A stretch of 64,000 nt of DNA from Coniferiporia sulphurascens (Eukaryota; Basidiomycota; Agaricomycetes; Hymenochaetales; Hymenochaetaceae): assembly GCA_002794785.1 (NCBI GenBank), contig NBBA01000003.1, positions 1,612,001 through 1,676,000 on the forward strand, written 5' to 3'. A model generated the notes under the pieces. That model worked only from the letters and a program-made list of their open reading frames with translations, did no database searches and was not told where the DNA came from. This document shows positions 48,146 through 59,930 of this stretch, one piece after another (the stretch's first letter is position 1; the number at the start of each line of letters is the position of its first letter). The translations under genes were made by a program, and so were the position numbers.

Positions 48146-50368
48146 ATGACCACAGTAAACTCCCTTCCACACGGACACATCGTCGCTGCTGCCGCCGCAT
48201 CGTGGAGTACGCTCTTTATCACCGTTTTCATCCTCGCCTTCGTTGGGACTAGACTAACGCGAAAACCGTTTCGAACACAGGTCATGTAAAGCCTTTGTGC
48301 GCCTTGCTCGCGAAGGTCGTGCGTCTCCGCCGCATTTACGCAACGATGTTCACAACCATCACCTACCTCGATAAAGCAAATAGTGAGGTCGCGAGGCAAT
48401 TCTTGCTCGAAGGGGAGGAAGACCTCAAATCGTTCATTAGGTATGTCCTTCCAGTCAGTGATCAGGGCCCCGGATGGCGTCCGCTGACTGGTACTCGAAT
48501 TGCAAGGGTCGTCGCGCTGCCTACGTCTCCCCTTGTCACCGATACAGCCCTTTTCAATGCGAAATTCTTCGAAGGGTACAAAACGCTTTATGCCAGAAAG
48601 CCGATTGCGGCTGAACCGGACGGCGAACACGTATACGATGCTGTAGAAGCACCTCAACTCGTTGTACTCGATGTAAGCCACTGATACGTTTAGTACTTCA
48701 CCAGGACCGCGCTAACTCGGTTTTTTCCGTAGTACTTCATGTACGATGTCATCGCGAACATACGTTCCGTAAGCGGGACATCCGTCCCAATTTACGCCTG
48801 GCAATCTGGCGCTGTCGGCGGCGGTCTCCTCCTCTTCGGTCCCGAGCGCTATGGCGGCAATGGAGATATGGCAGCAAAGATTGCGAAGATCACTGCTAAG
48901 GATGAAGAGACACGCAAAAAGGAAAAAGAAAAAGTTTGGCTATTCCTCTTACCGTACTTCCGTGTACTAAAAATACTCATCCTCTGTTAATCGGGCCTAG
49001 ATTTTCCGCAGGATTAGGGACGAACTCCTTGAACTCCCCGGGATCCCACCGATGTATGACTATGAGTTCTCACCGCAAACTGTACGTCTGTGATTTTCTT
49101 TTAAGATTTCTGGAGCTGTTTACTTTAAGGATCGTGTAAACCTAACTAGATGTCACTCCCCCTGGATCTAGCCGAGTTTTCCCAATACTTCCACAGGTAA
49201 GTGCGTTCAGCGTTCCTCCTGCTAAAACGGGGTATTTAACATTATATCTATCCTCTGGCGCCTCGAAGGATGTTCTCTGAATGCGACGGTACGGTCGCCG
49301 CGAGCAATCGACTCTTCGAGGGTCCCGTATTTGACGTGTGGCAAGAATGGTATGGATCGCGCCCGGTTATAGGTGTCGGACCACTGTCTCCCCTTGCAGA
49401 TGTGACGACGCTCGAAAGGGAGAAGGCCCAGTCTCCGATTGCGGGAGAGGTGAACGAGTTTCTGGATAACGCATTGGAAGAGTTCGGGAAACAGTCGGTT
49501 ATTTATGTGCGTGCCGAGTGTTTTCAAAAACGTTGGAGAGTTGATTGTTTTTCCCATTGCACCCGATCAGGTATCGTTTGGTACTCACTGGTGGTCCAGT
49601 GAGCCCGAGAAAGTTTGGGCGGTCCTTGACGTCCTCATAGAGCTACAGATCCCATTCGTAAGCCGCCTTGCTATAGGTCTTGCGCCGTGTGAGTAAGCCG
49701 TCTTAAGATTTCATGTCCCGCAGCTCTTCAGCCACGCGTCTCCTTTCTCTGTCGTCCCGGAAAAAGTCAAGGAAAAAGTGAAAGCCTCCGGACTGGGCTT
49801 CATGTCACCCTGGCTTCCACAGCAGATGATTCTACATCACGAGGTACGTCTCGTACCGATCTTCCTTTTTTTCTTCTAAAAAAAGCTCAATTTAAAATTA
49901 CAGGCCTGTGGGTGGTTCTTGACGCACTGCGGCCATAACTCTGTCATGGAGGCCCTGATAGAGGGTATTCCTATGTACGGCTCTGCCCATCTCCCCCTCC
50001 GCAAATACGGAGATACCCTGCTAATTTCCCTCTCTCTCCCCGCTCTCAGGATCTGTTGGCCATTCGAGGTCGACCAGCCCATTAACGCCGCGAGCATTTC
50101 CCTGACGCACAATGTGGGGTACGAGCTACTCGAGGTACGTACCGGGCACGGGCTGCGGCCTCTACACCGCCTCGGGGGACGCGCACCCGAGGGCACGATC
50201 GAGGCTGTGCGCCGCGAGGCAGCAGAGGTATTCACGAAGGCACGCGGCGAGGACGGTGCGGAGAAGCGAGCCAACGCGCAGAAGTTTGCGGTGGCGTTTG
50301 CGCAATATTGGGAGGAGGGAGGTGAGGGGTGGAAGGAGCTTGAGAAGATACTTGGTGTGTTGCTTTGA
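48146..50368 (+). CDS. UDP-glycosyltransferase, tandem copy 7 (altered N-terminal loop)
   Basis: All exons read open, from MTTVNSLPHGHIVAAA to GVLL. The N-terminal loop differs from every other copy: Pro-Pro is replaced by Ala-Ala, and splicing with the GTACGC donor gives SWSHVKP where others have (S/A)WGHVKP. The catalytic His and the Asp (VVLD/YFMY) are kept. The donor box is WLPQQMILHHE, CGWFLTHCGHNS and WPFEVDQP. The exon 9 donor is GT. It is probably functional, with a possible change in acceptor positioning. Confidence 0.87.
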
Positions 50369-51207
50369 GTTTATTTCCTTACGGGCCGACGGGCCGTGCC
50401 TCTTGGAGTTACTAGGTATTGGGTGTTCAGGGGTTGGTTGACGTGGAAAGGCTGATTAAAGGATTGTCTCCTTGCTATTCATTCAAACGCGCGTGAAAGT
50501 GAAGGACTGTAATACTACTCTTCCCCATCCAACTGTATACTTTTTTTACGGGAAAAAATAGTAATAGATTATAGGGCTTCAGTGGCGGTGTATTCGTTTC
50601 CTTATTCGCACTTGTATCCAAATTGTTCCTGAATCCGGTCTATTGTATTGGCGGCGCCCTCTTACACTCCTATCTTTCCTGTTTGCATTTGTATTTATAC
50701 ACATACACCGTCCACCGCGGGCCGTAATTGATGAGAACGAAATAACAAGCACATGCAATTACATTATTTAGTCAATTCAAGAAATTGCCGTTCTAAATTT
50801 AGCAGCTCTTAACACCAGACGAGAAAGCTGCGCGCGGGAGCACAGCAGCCTTGATAAGCATGTGTTATATAATGGAGCGGTTCCTGGGTCTCATGAGGAA
50901 GTCCCTTGCATGCTTACCACTCAACGTCCTAAGCGAAGGTCGGCAACGACGATGGAGCTGAACGTCCTCGTATACGATCGCACAGAAACCCGGGCGATCG
51001 TGTGGTTTACGAGAACGTTCATGATGCGCATCGCATACGGTACCGTCGGCACAACTTAGGCTTCTTATCGGATTACTAAACCCTCATCATATGTGGAGTC
51101 GTGCAGCTTTTTGCAAGTTGCTGGCGATGTGCTTTGGGATATTTATATACGCCCTCGTCGGCCTGGCGAAATGCCACACTGGACCCAGCGGCATCATATA
51201 GTCTACA
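50369..51207. other. Intergenic between UGT copies 7 and 8
   Basis: Spacer with the weakly conserved distal promoter block (about 50920-51060) and the copy 8 TATA region TTTATATA at 51142. No gene or repeat was found. Confidence 0.45.
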
Positions 51208-53434
51208 ACGACCATAGTGAACTCTCACCCGCGCGGACACCTCGTCGCTGTCGTTCCCCCGGCGTGGGGTATGCTTTTTATCACTGTTTTAACTTTCGTC
51301 GAGACTGAACTCATGCGGCAAACTTTTCGAACACAGGACATGTGAAGCCCTTGTGCGCTCTGATCGCCAAGGTCGTGCGTCTGCGCCGTGTTTACGCGAC
51401 GGTGTTCGTACCCACCACCTACATCGACAAAGTCAGTAGCGAGGTCGCGAGGCAATTTTTGCTCGAGGGAGAGGAAGGTCTCAGGTCGCTCATTAGGTAT
51501 GCCCTCACAGATACTACGGTTACGAATGCCGGTCATTGACTGGGACTCGAAACGCAAGGATCGTCGCGCTGCCTGCATCTCCCATTATGACCGACTTAGA
51601 ACCTTTCAAAACGGAGTTCTTCGAAGGGTACAAAACTCTTTATGCCGGAAAGCCGATTGCATCTGGACCAGACGGCAAACATCTATACGATGCCGTGGAA
51701 GTACCTCAGCTCATCATACTCGACGTGAGTCGTTGATATGTCCTGTACTTCGCCAAAACGGCACGGCGCTAACACTTTTTGTACCATAGTTCTTCATGTA
51801 TGGTACCATCGCGGACATACGATCCGTAAGTGGAAAGTCCGTCCCAATTTACGCCTGGGCGTCCGGCGCAGCCGGCGGCGGCCTCTTCCTCTGGGGTCCC
51901 GAGAAATATGGTGGCAAAGGTGATATGGCAGCGAAGGTTGCGGCGATCACTGCAAAGGACGAAGAGACCATCGAAAAAGAAAAATTGGAGGTCCGACTAT
52001 TCCTCTTCCGCGTACTAAAGATGCTCATTTATTTGTTAATTGACATAGATTTACCGCAGGATTAAGGGCGAACTCATTGAGTTCCCTGGAATCCCACCGA
52101 TGTATGACTATGAGTTCGCACCGCAAATCGTACGTCGACTATTACGTCTTTGAAGATGTCCGGAAATGTTTATTTTAAGGACCCGGTAAACCTAAATAGA
52201 TGTCACTCCCCTTAGATCTAGCCGGATTTTCCCAATACATGCACAGGTAAGCGCATTTAGCGTCCCCCTTAATAAAACACGGTATCCGACAGTACATCTC
52301 TCCTCCGGCGTCCCGAAGGATGTTCTCCAAATGCGATGGTGTGATCATCGCGAGCAACCGACTTTACGAGGGCCCCGCATCTGATGTGTAGCAAGAGTGG
52401 TATGGATCGCGCCCGGTAATAAGTGTTGGGCCATTGTCTCCCCCAGCAGACACGACCTCGCTCGAAAGAGAGAAGGCCCAGTCTCCGCTTGCAGGCGAGG
52501 TGAACGAATTTCTGGACAATGCACTGGAAAGGTTCGGGAAACAGTCGGCTATTTATGTGCGTGCCAATCCCCCCCCCCCCCTTTTCTTAATCGGGAAAAC
52601 TGTCAGAGCTGATTATGTCCCCATTGCGTTCCACCCGAACAGTTTTCGTTCGGCAGTAACTGGTGGCCCAGCGAGCCCGAGAAAGTTTGGGCGGTCCTTG
52701 ACGTCCTTATAGAGCTACAGATCCCATTCGTAAGCCACTTTGCGTTAGTTTTTGTGCCGTATGGGTCATCTCAGGATCTTGTCTTTCGCAGCTCTTCAGC
52801 CACGCATCTCCGTTCGCCGTCGTCCCGGAAGAGGTCAAAGAAAAAGTGAAAGCCTCCGGACTGGGCTTCATGTCGGACTGGCTTCCACAGCAACTTATTC
52901 TGCATCACGAGGTATGCCGCTTTCCTCTCCTTGAAAAATGACAACTGACTTTACAATTTTAAATCACAGGCTTGTGGATGGTTCGTAACGCATGGCGGCC
53001 ATAACTCTGTCATGGAGGCCCTGGTAGAGGGCATTCCTATGTACGCCCCCGCTTATCTTCCTATCGCAAATACGGAAACATTTCAACAACCTTCCTTTCT
53101 CTTCCCCACTTCCAGGATTTGTTGGCCGTTCGAGGTCGACCAGCCCATCAACGCCGCGAACATCGCCCTGACGCATAATGCGGGGTACGAGCTACTCGAG
53201 GTGCGCAACGGGCACGGGCTGCGGCCTCTATACCGCCTCGGTGGGCGCGCGCCGGAGGGTACGATCGCGTCCGTGCGCCGCGAAGCAGCAGAGGTATTCA
53301 CGAAAGCACGCGGCGAGGATGGCGCGGAGAAGCGCGCCAACGCGCAGAGGCTCGCGAAGGCGTTTGCACAGTATTGGGAGGAGGGAGGAGAGGGTTGGAA
53401 GGAGCTAGGGAAGGTTCTTGGTGTGCTGCTTTGA
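51208..53434 (+). pseudogene. UDP-glycosyltransferase, tandem copy 8 (start lost, nonsense mutation)
   Basis: The family start context GTCTACAATGACC reads GTCTACAACGACC here, so the start codon is ACG (51208-51210). In exon 7 the conserved DVWQEW reads DV-stop-QEW, with TAG at 52389-52391. Remaining exons are open to GVLL, and the donor box is present (WLPQQLILHHE, CGWFVTHGGHNS, WPFEVDQP). The exon 9 donor is GT. ACG can rarely start translation, but the internal stop makes a full enzyme impossible. Confidence 0.9.
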
Positions 53435-55317
53435 GTCCTATTGCACACCCATCGCTGCATCCTTACGGGCTGCGCCCCCCTTTGGGAATTATTGGGAATT
53501 GGGGGTAAATCACAAGATTCGGGGATGAGTTGACGCGAGAAGACTGATTAAAGGAATTTCTTTCTCACCATTTATCTCTAACGCAACACTTTATTTGCTT
53601 TGCTTTAAAGAAAGCGAAATTGAAATTGACGAACTGTAACATTATTTGTCCCCATTTACTGCGGTTCAGTGTATTTTTATGAAGGATAAACAATGATGGA
53701 CTTTAGGGATTTTGGCTATCAAACCTCGGTAGACTCTGATGTCTTTAGCTCCTGCTTGAGTGAATGGGTAAGCTAGTTATCTTTGATATCCCTCCGAGTT
53801 AATGGAAACTTTTGCAATCCCCCGGCATGGATTTTGTAATCATAGTCGTCGGACTTTTAAAACATCTATTCTGGCTTTAGTATACGAAGCCCTTATTTAG
53901 ATCGAACTCAACCGAGGTTATGTAAGGGATATTTAAGAAGTAAACTGGGCGAGTTGCGAACCTTTTTTCGTTTTCTCGCTTCGCTCCTTCGCTTGCTTTG
54001 TTATTACAGTAAAGAGCTCAAACAACAGTTTATATAAAATATAATTGATTAAGGTCTCAAGCGAGGCCCTAATCTGTGACCTGGCGCCCTGCCGCTTTGC
54101 ACAGTTCCAGCGTAAACAGCTTACAGTCGTAAGACTCGGACTCGGATACCGGCCGTTTCGTAGCCTCGCAGGTAGCGTAAAGCTCTCAGCTTGAGCTTGA
54201 GCCTGAGCCTGAGCACCAGGCTAAGTTTATATTCACTACTATCATTGATAGTGTGGTATTGACGGTAGTAACGGATGTGCTTTGCCGATGTGAAACGCCT
54301 ATTGTTGTTGTTGATGTTATACACTGTAGGCCCGGGCGACTCGGAGTTTAGTATTTACCGACTCCGATTTACTAGTCACAAGAAGCTTGCTACACTCGGT
54401 TCTCAGACTAGCTTTTCAACTACACCATCAAGCTTCTCAGTATAGGCAATTAATATTGAAAACGCAGCTCAGGCTGACCTCACACCTGAGTCGCTGCCCA
54501 ACGGCCCGGGAGACTTGGTGATCATATTGTTTCCTGCTATGAGCTGCCGGGGTCGTCGAGATTCGGTACACCCCCGGGCCGCACGACATGAACTTACTGT
54601 ATAACAACTCCGTGGTTGGATCAAACAATATAATCAGGCGCATGCGAGTCGCCTTGGAAAAAGCCAACTCGGGCGCACCGGCTCCAAGCGAAGCTACATG
54701 TATATTTAATTTCCTACTAAACACATGTACTGCACTGCAACTTGTCCTTTTCTAATTCCGGTACAAACTGAAGGCCCAGTGGACTGCGAGTGCTGCGCGG
54801 GCCTAACTTTGTCAAGTTCTAGTGTCTCATTTACACCTTCAATCCAATTCGATCTAATAAAGTACAAGTCTAATTCCAGCGCTAGTTCGTACAAATCTAC
54901 ATATCCATATCCATATCCATATCCATATCCATATCATATCCATACCCAGATCTAGGGTACTACTCCGTAAATTAATAACCCTCCTCCGCACTTCATCTGT
55001 AAAAAGAGAGAAGGCGGAAAGAACAGGAGCCAGAGTCCGAGCTCCAATGGTAATAAAAAGGGAATAAGAAAAGAGAAGAAAAGAAAAGAAAGGAAAAAGG
55101 CCCGGGATGACGTCAGGGACAGGTGATGGGTACATGGTCTAGATGATAAATGATAAGATACAATGATAATAAGCCCATCGCCTGGAAACCCCTAACGTCG
55201 AGCGCAGCGGCGAGTCGCATAATAAGTAGAAGATTGAGGAGTGGGATCCCGGGGCAAGGTAAGAAAAATCAAAACCAAGAAACGGGGCTCAGACCTCGAC
55301 CCCTTGACATTCAACGC
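53435..55317. other. Gene-poor stretch after the UGT array
   Basis: AT-rich spacer. It contains copy d of the CATATC repeat with a long microsatellite (54896-54950) and an A/G-rich AAAAGAAAAG run (55068-55100). No coding signal was found. Confidence 0.5.
54896..54950 (+). repeat. (CATATC)n microsatellite within dispersed repeat copy d
   Basis: About eight tandem CATATC units. The surrounding sequence (54830-55065) matches the other dispersed copies before (AAGTCTAATTCCAGCG) and after (AATTAATAACCCTCC) the run. Confidence 0.85.
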
Positions 55318-55923
55318 TCAATGATCCCACTTGACCCAGCGCCGTAGGACGCGCTGACAGCGGGCATAGAGGCCGTCGTCGTAGTGCTTGCGGTTGCACA
55401 CAACGTACACAGGGCCCGGCGTGCCGTCGGGGCGTGTGCCTGGGACGGCATGACGGTGTACGTGCTGCTGCTGGTGCTGTGAGGGGCGTGTGTCTGGTAC
55501 AGCGAGGATAAGACGATGTCAATGAATAGCTGTGCGAGAAATAGGACAAAAGGGATGGAACTTACGGGCACGAGGACGCGCGGGGGGCGCCGCAGCCGTG
55601 CGCGCGGCTGGGCTACGGGGTTTCTGCGGCGGCTTCGACGCCGGCGCTGGTCGTGGAGATCGCGCCTCACTCCGCTTTTGCGATGCGGGCGTAGGTGCAG
55701 GCGGGGACGGCCGCTTGCCCGACTGCGTGTGTCTGCGCTGGGGAGTGGGGGAGGCAGTGGCACGCGCATGCGCGTGTGTGTGGGCGGGGGCGGATGCCCT
55801 CCTCACAGGAGCTGAGGGCTTTGACCCCGATCTTTGCGGCGACTTCGTCTGTGTCTGCGTCTGTGTCTGAGACCTCTGCGCCTGGGGCCGCGGCGAGCGC
55901 ACGGGGTTGGCGTTGCTGGGCAT
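55318..55923 (-). CDS. Small basic low-complexity protein with conserved-looking C-terminus
   Basis: Two exons (55566-55923 and 55318-55493) joined by a GTAAGT...CCAG intron give 177 residues in frame. The first two thirds are Ser/Pro/Gln/Arg/Ala-rich, including a QTQTQTQT run and HTHAHARA. The last part is non-repetitive: PGPVYVVCNRKHYDDGLYA and CQRVLRRWVKWDH. I do not recognise the family. The clean intron and sudden ordered tail argue for a real gene. A nuclear or nucleic-acid-binding role would be a guess from the basic charge only. Confidence 0.6.
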
Positions 55924-58900
55924 GGTCGGCTAGCCCGCGGTAAGAAGAGGGAAGAAAAAAGGCCACAAGACAAAGGGAAGAGAAAGAATAAAGGGGGGGC
56001 GAAGGTGGCAATCGCCAGGAAAGCCGGCGAAGGATGAGAGGAGTATGGAAGAGGAAGAAAGGAGGCGATTGCTCATCCCGGCTGCCTCTTATTATAAACT
56101 TGCGCCGTCCGAAAACGCGTAGCTTAAGCATGGTATTAATAGCTCGTCCGTCCCGACCACCGGCTATCTCCGGCCCCTGAGTCCGATTCCGATTCCCTTG
56201 ATCCTTTCTCTGCTTCCGTCCTCCACCGCGCACAGGCAGCGTGTACGGCGCATGCAGCTTCGCGGCAGACACGCCGCTGCGGCGCACGCGTAGCCGTATG
56301 GGCGCCGAATCTCACAGCGGAACTCAGAGCGCAGATACGCCGACGCTGACGCCGAGCACATCAGTAACTCGGAATGGAGTCCATGCCAATTCACCGAGGT
56401 CTAATAGCGGACGACTGCCCTCATCATCATGGCCAGACGCCCTTTCGGCCGTATATCGCCCGCAGCTATCTGCTGCGGCCCCACATTCCGAATGTGCAGC
56501 CTGTGCTTTCATTTCCCGGAAACACTTTCCCAGCTTCCCCGCCGAAAGCTAGTGTTCTTCCTGTTGTCCTCGGTGCCCCGGACCTGTTGGACTTCCTTCC
56601 AGCCGTAGAAGAAACACCGAATGCCGAGCTCAAAGTACTAAAGGCGGAACTAAAGCGCTTATGAGTCTCTGTTGGACAAGGTTGTGCATCTACGTAGGTG
56701 GAGAGCGCCGAACCTTGATCCTTAGTTAAAAAAAGCTTCAAGTCGCACCATTCAATCGTACGAAAATTCTTTTAACGCTTGTCCACGGACGCAGCGATTG
56801 CCAATATTAATACGAATTGGCGCCTTCAGCCCTCAAGATCCGGGGCGTTGTCAGGCTCGTCATCGACTCGATCAGCAGACTCAGTGCACGTTCCCGCTCG
56901 AATCTTCTTTCCCCCTTCCACCGCCTACTCCGAACATTGAGTACCTTCCAGCTTTCCCATCGTACTCGTCACGGTCTTCAGGTGGTCTGCGTCCCCTACC
57001 TTCCAAGCATCCAGAACCTGTTACGTCCAAATGTGTGGAGCGTATCCCATCATCGTCTGTCCCCTAAAGCTCGGCTAGATATTTGTCTTCGTTCTCCAGA
57101 GGGTCCAAGTCCGATGCATGAGACCTTGAACCTCCTGGCTTTCTTTTTCTACCACAGCACCAATAGGGAATAAAAATATGCTTTCGTCTCCTGCGAAGTG
57201 CACGGAGCAGGAAAGCGGTCCATCTGTTGCAATAAATTGCAAATGGACTTCCGGCAGCTATGTTAGAGAGTATGCGGGGTGTTCGCATCGCATCTTTACT
57301 CCGAGTCTGCATCTAGTCCCGGACGTCCGACGATCTACTTAGCTCGTCATCTCCATCTCCTGTCCAGCGCTTAATGTGTTTTGCTCTAGGTATCACCATG
57401 CCTCCGCCCTCCTCCGGACCCAGGTCCAAACCCAAAGCCAATTCAGTGCCCGAACTCCCAACTCCAGACTCTATGCCAACACACGGCACACTTACTGATC
57501 AAAAAAGCTCGAACTTTTTCCTCCTCTTGAGCGGCACAGAAGCGGCATTGCGTCACGTCCAAAGATCACGAACGCGGGTCTAAGGCCGAAATTCAATGTC
57601 CTCTCGGAGCTTCAAATCGTAAACGGTAAACGCTACGGTTATTACGTACTCTACACTGCCTGTGGAGGACGTGTACGACCCCCGCTCATTAATTTATGCC
57701 CGCCATTTGGGCCCTTAATCCTTGATCCTTGCGGGGAAATACCAATGAGAAACGAAAGATGATGTACGCCTTGACGATCTCGAGGTTAACCATATGAAGG
57801 AGCGTGTACAGTGACTACAGTCGTGGTTTACTCGTTAACTCAAGTCTACTGCGATTTATGGGCCTTACTGAAACAACTTATACCCATATCGAAATCTGGC
57901 GCTAGAGAGCCAGACTCGGACAAGCTTGAGCTATCTTCCAAGCTCAAGCTTTACTCAGCTCTGAGTCAGTCCGGGGATACAATCGAGACATCTTGTGCTT
58001 TTTATTTTGCGTTTTCTGGGAGTGCGTACTTAGGCTGCACTCTCCCATCCAGCTGCCCTAAAGACTGGCGATGCCCTCGGTACCCCACCCCCAAAACCTG
58101 TTGGACGTCATCCCCCCAATCACCGGCGATTGGGCTTAAGCACCAATGACAGGCCTAGGACGCTCGATCCCCAAGCTATCGAACAAGGTCGTTCGTATCC
58201 GTCGGTGGAGCCAGCTGATGAACATTCATTAAATCCAAAAAAAGACTGTACCATTCAGTTGGACGGAAGTTTTTCTTCTTCTTTTCAGCGCCCGTATCCA
58301 CAGCAACACTACCCATATTGCCAACTCTAAATCCCAGACCGACCGCTGCACAACGTGGAATCGATCTTGATATCCCTCAAAGTCTCACCCGTAGGTAGGT
58401 TGTGAAGACCGCCACGGACACGTGCTAAATTTAGCCTGTGGGGTATGCGCGATCTTTCATTCCCACTCGTATTCTTGACTACTTGCGAGGAAATCTCGAT
58501 AGGGAAAGCAAGATCGCATTCGCCCGATGGTCCCAACTTGTTCCATCCGCAAGAAGGGTAACGTCGACCTCAACGATTGGTGCATGCGTAGTTCCAATTG
58601 GTCTCAGTCCGGTCCTCCGCCGGAGTCAGTCTTTGTGGCATGTCCTATCTTCAAGGTCGGCGCCAACGACCCTGACTTCGAACACGGGTTGAGCACATCA
58701 GAGTCGCCAGGGAGCTGTCCTTTAGAGTTCGACATGTAGACAGCAAGTCCAAGAAATCGCAAATCCTCTTTAACACCGCCGACTTGAGGTCCCCTGCCGA
58801 CGTCTAGCGCTGAGAAAATCCGAGATATATACGGGGCATACGCGCACAGTCTTAGCACAGTAATCGCTAATACCACCAAAGCATCTTCCGGCAAAACCCT

Positions 58901-59606
58901 TATTGATTGTTCTTGCTCACCTTTCATCACTCTTGTTTTTCTGAGTTTCTTATATCTTCCGCTCAACATGTCCGGTGTGTACGGTGCATCAGACTCATAG
59001 CAGATGAGACACTTCTGCGCACACAGAACTGTCTAGGCTCTGTAACGTCGAACGTAGCGCTTTGGCTCGGGGACCGGCGTTTCTGCGAGTTTTTTTTTGT
59101 TCACAGTAGCCCCGGCCTAATAGTCTTTGTTTGCTTTGGAAGAGCTATGCTAGCTATCGATGTGGATGGTGGAACTAGGACGCTCATGTACTGTACCAAT
59201 ACGGCCATGGAGTCGGGCGCTGGGCGTCTACACATGCATCAAGCCCCAGAAAAAACTGCGCCATTCAATCGCAAGGAAAATGTGAATCTGTTTCGACGCT
59301 CGCCATCCATGGCAACAGCAATAACGCCTCCAATGATCTGACCTATTTCTCACTTCGTCGTCGACTCAATCGGTATACTCCCCCAAGCCCTACATGGTTT
59401 CATCGCCGTCTTCTTCCTCCACCTAATTAACCTTCAACCTAATTACTGTTCATGGGTCTCAAAGCATCCTTTCAGACACGCCTTTCCGAAATTACTATAT
59501 TCCCCGTTTTTTCTGAGCGGTCGCACGTGGCAGGGACAAACGTCTCGGTACTGCCGCTGTCCTGGGCCCCGATGCCCCTGCATGTGCGCGTGGCGGCCTA
59601 GGCTCA
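55924..59606. repeat. Region of degenerate, partly repeated modules
   Basis: Three stretches (about 56580-57060, 58080-58320 and 59150-59480) share an ordered set of short matches. Each has an A-rich run, then a variant of YGYRCCATTCARTYG, then a run ending in CGYCC or similar. The first also shares CCTGTTGGA with the second and TCGACTC with the third. No intact frame spans them. They look like decayed copies of one gene or element. I see no other gene here. Confidence 0.35.
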
Positions 59607-59930
59607 CTACGGGGCGGGGAGAAGCTTAAGGGATGTCAGTATTAGTGGGTGGATGCGAAGGCACAGACGAATATCAAAATAAAGACAATGGGTGGTGGCG
59701 GGAAAGGGGGTGTATTTACAGGAGCGAAGAAGAGGAGGGGATGGCGCACGCCGGGCAGTGAGGTACGGCGTCTGCGCTTGTATTAGCTCAGACGGCGAAG
59801 CGTCCTGCTGCTGAGGCTCTGGCTGGTCAGCCCCATCATCTCGATACGCATCCCGTTGCGATCTTTTTGTCGTCCTCGAATTCGGCGTCGACTGCTTTGG
59901 GGTTGGTGTTTGCTTGTCCTGATGGGGCAT
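59607..59930 (-). CDS. Possible small low-complexity protein
   Basis: A frame beginning MPHQDKQTPTPKQSTPNSRT resembles in style the N-terminus of the 55.3-55.9 kb gene, and about 60 residues are hydrophilic and Gln/Ser/Thr-rich. The C-terminal part looks like non-coding sequence. No supporting intron or conserved tail was found, so it may be noise. Confidence 0.2.
   Translation of the reverse strand: MPHQDKQTPTPKQSTPNSRTTKRSQRDAYRDDGADQPEPQQQDASPSELIQAQTPYLTARRAPSPPLLRSCKYTPFPATTHCLYFDIRLCLRIHPLILTSLKLLPAP

Noticed and set aside
58604..58969. 121-codon minus-strand frame
   Set aside because: No recognisable domain; lies among degenerate repeats; composition not coding-like.
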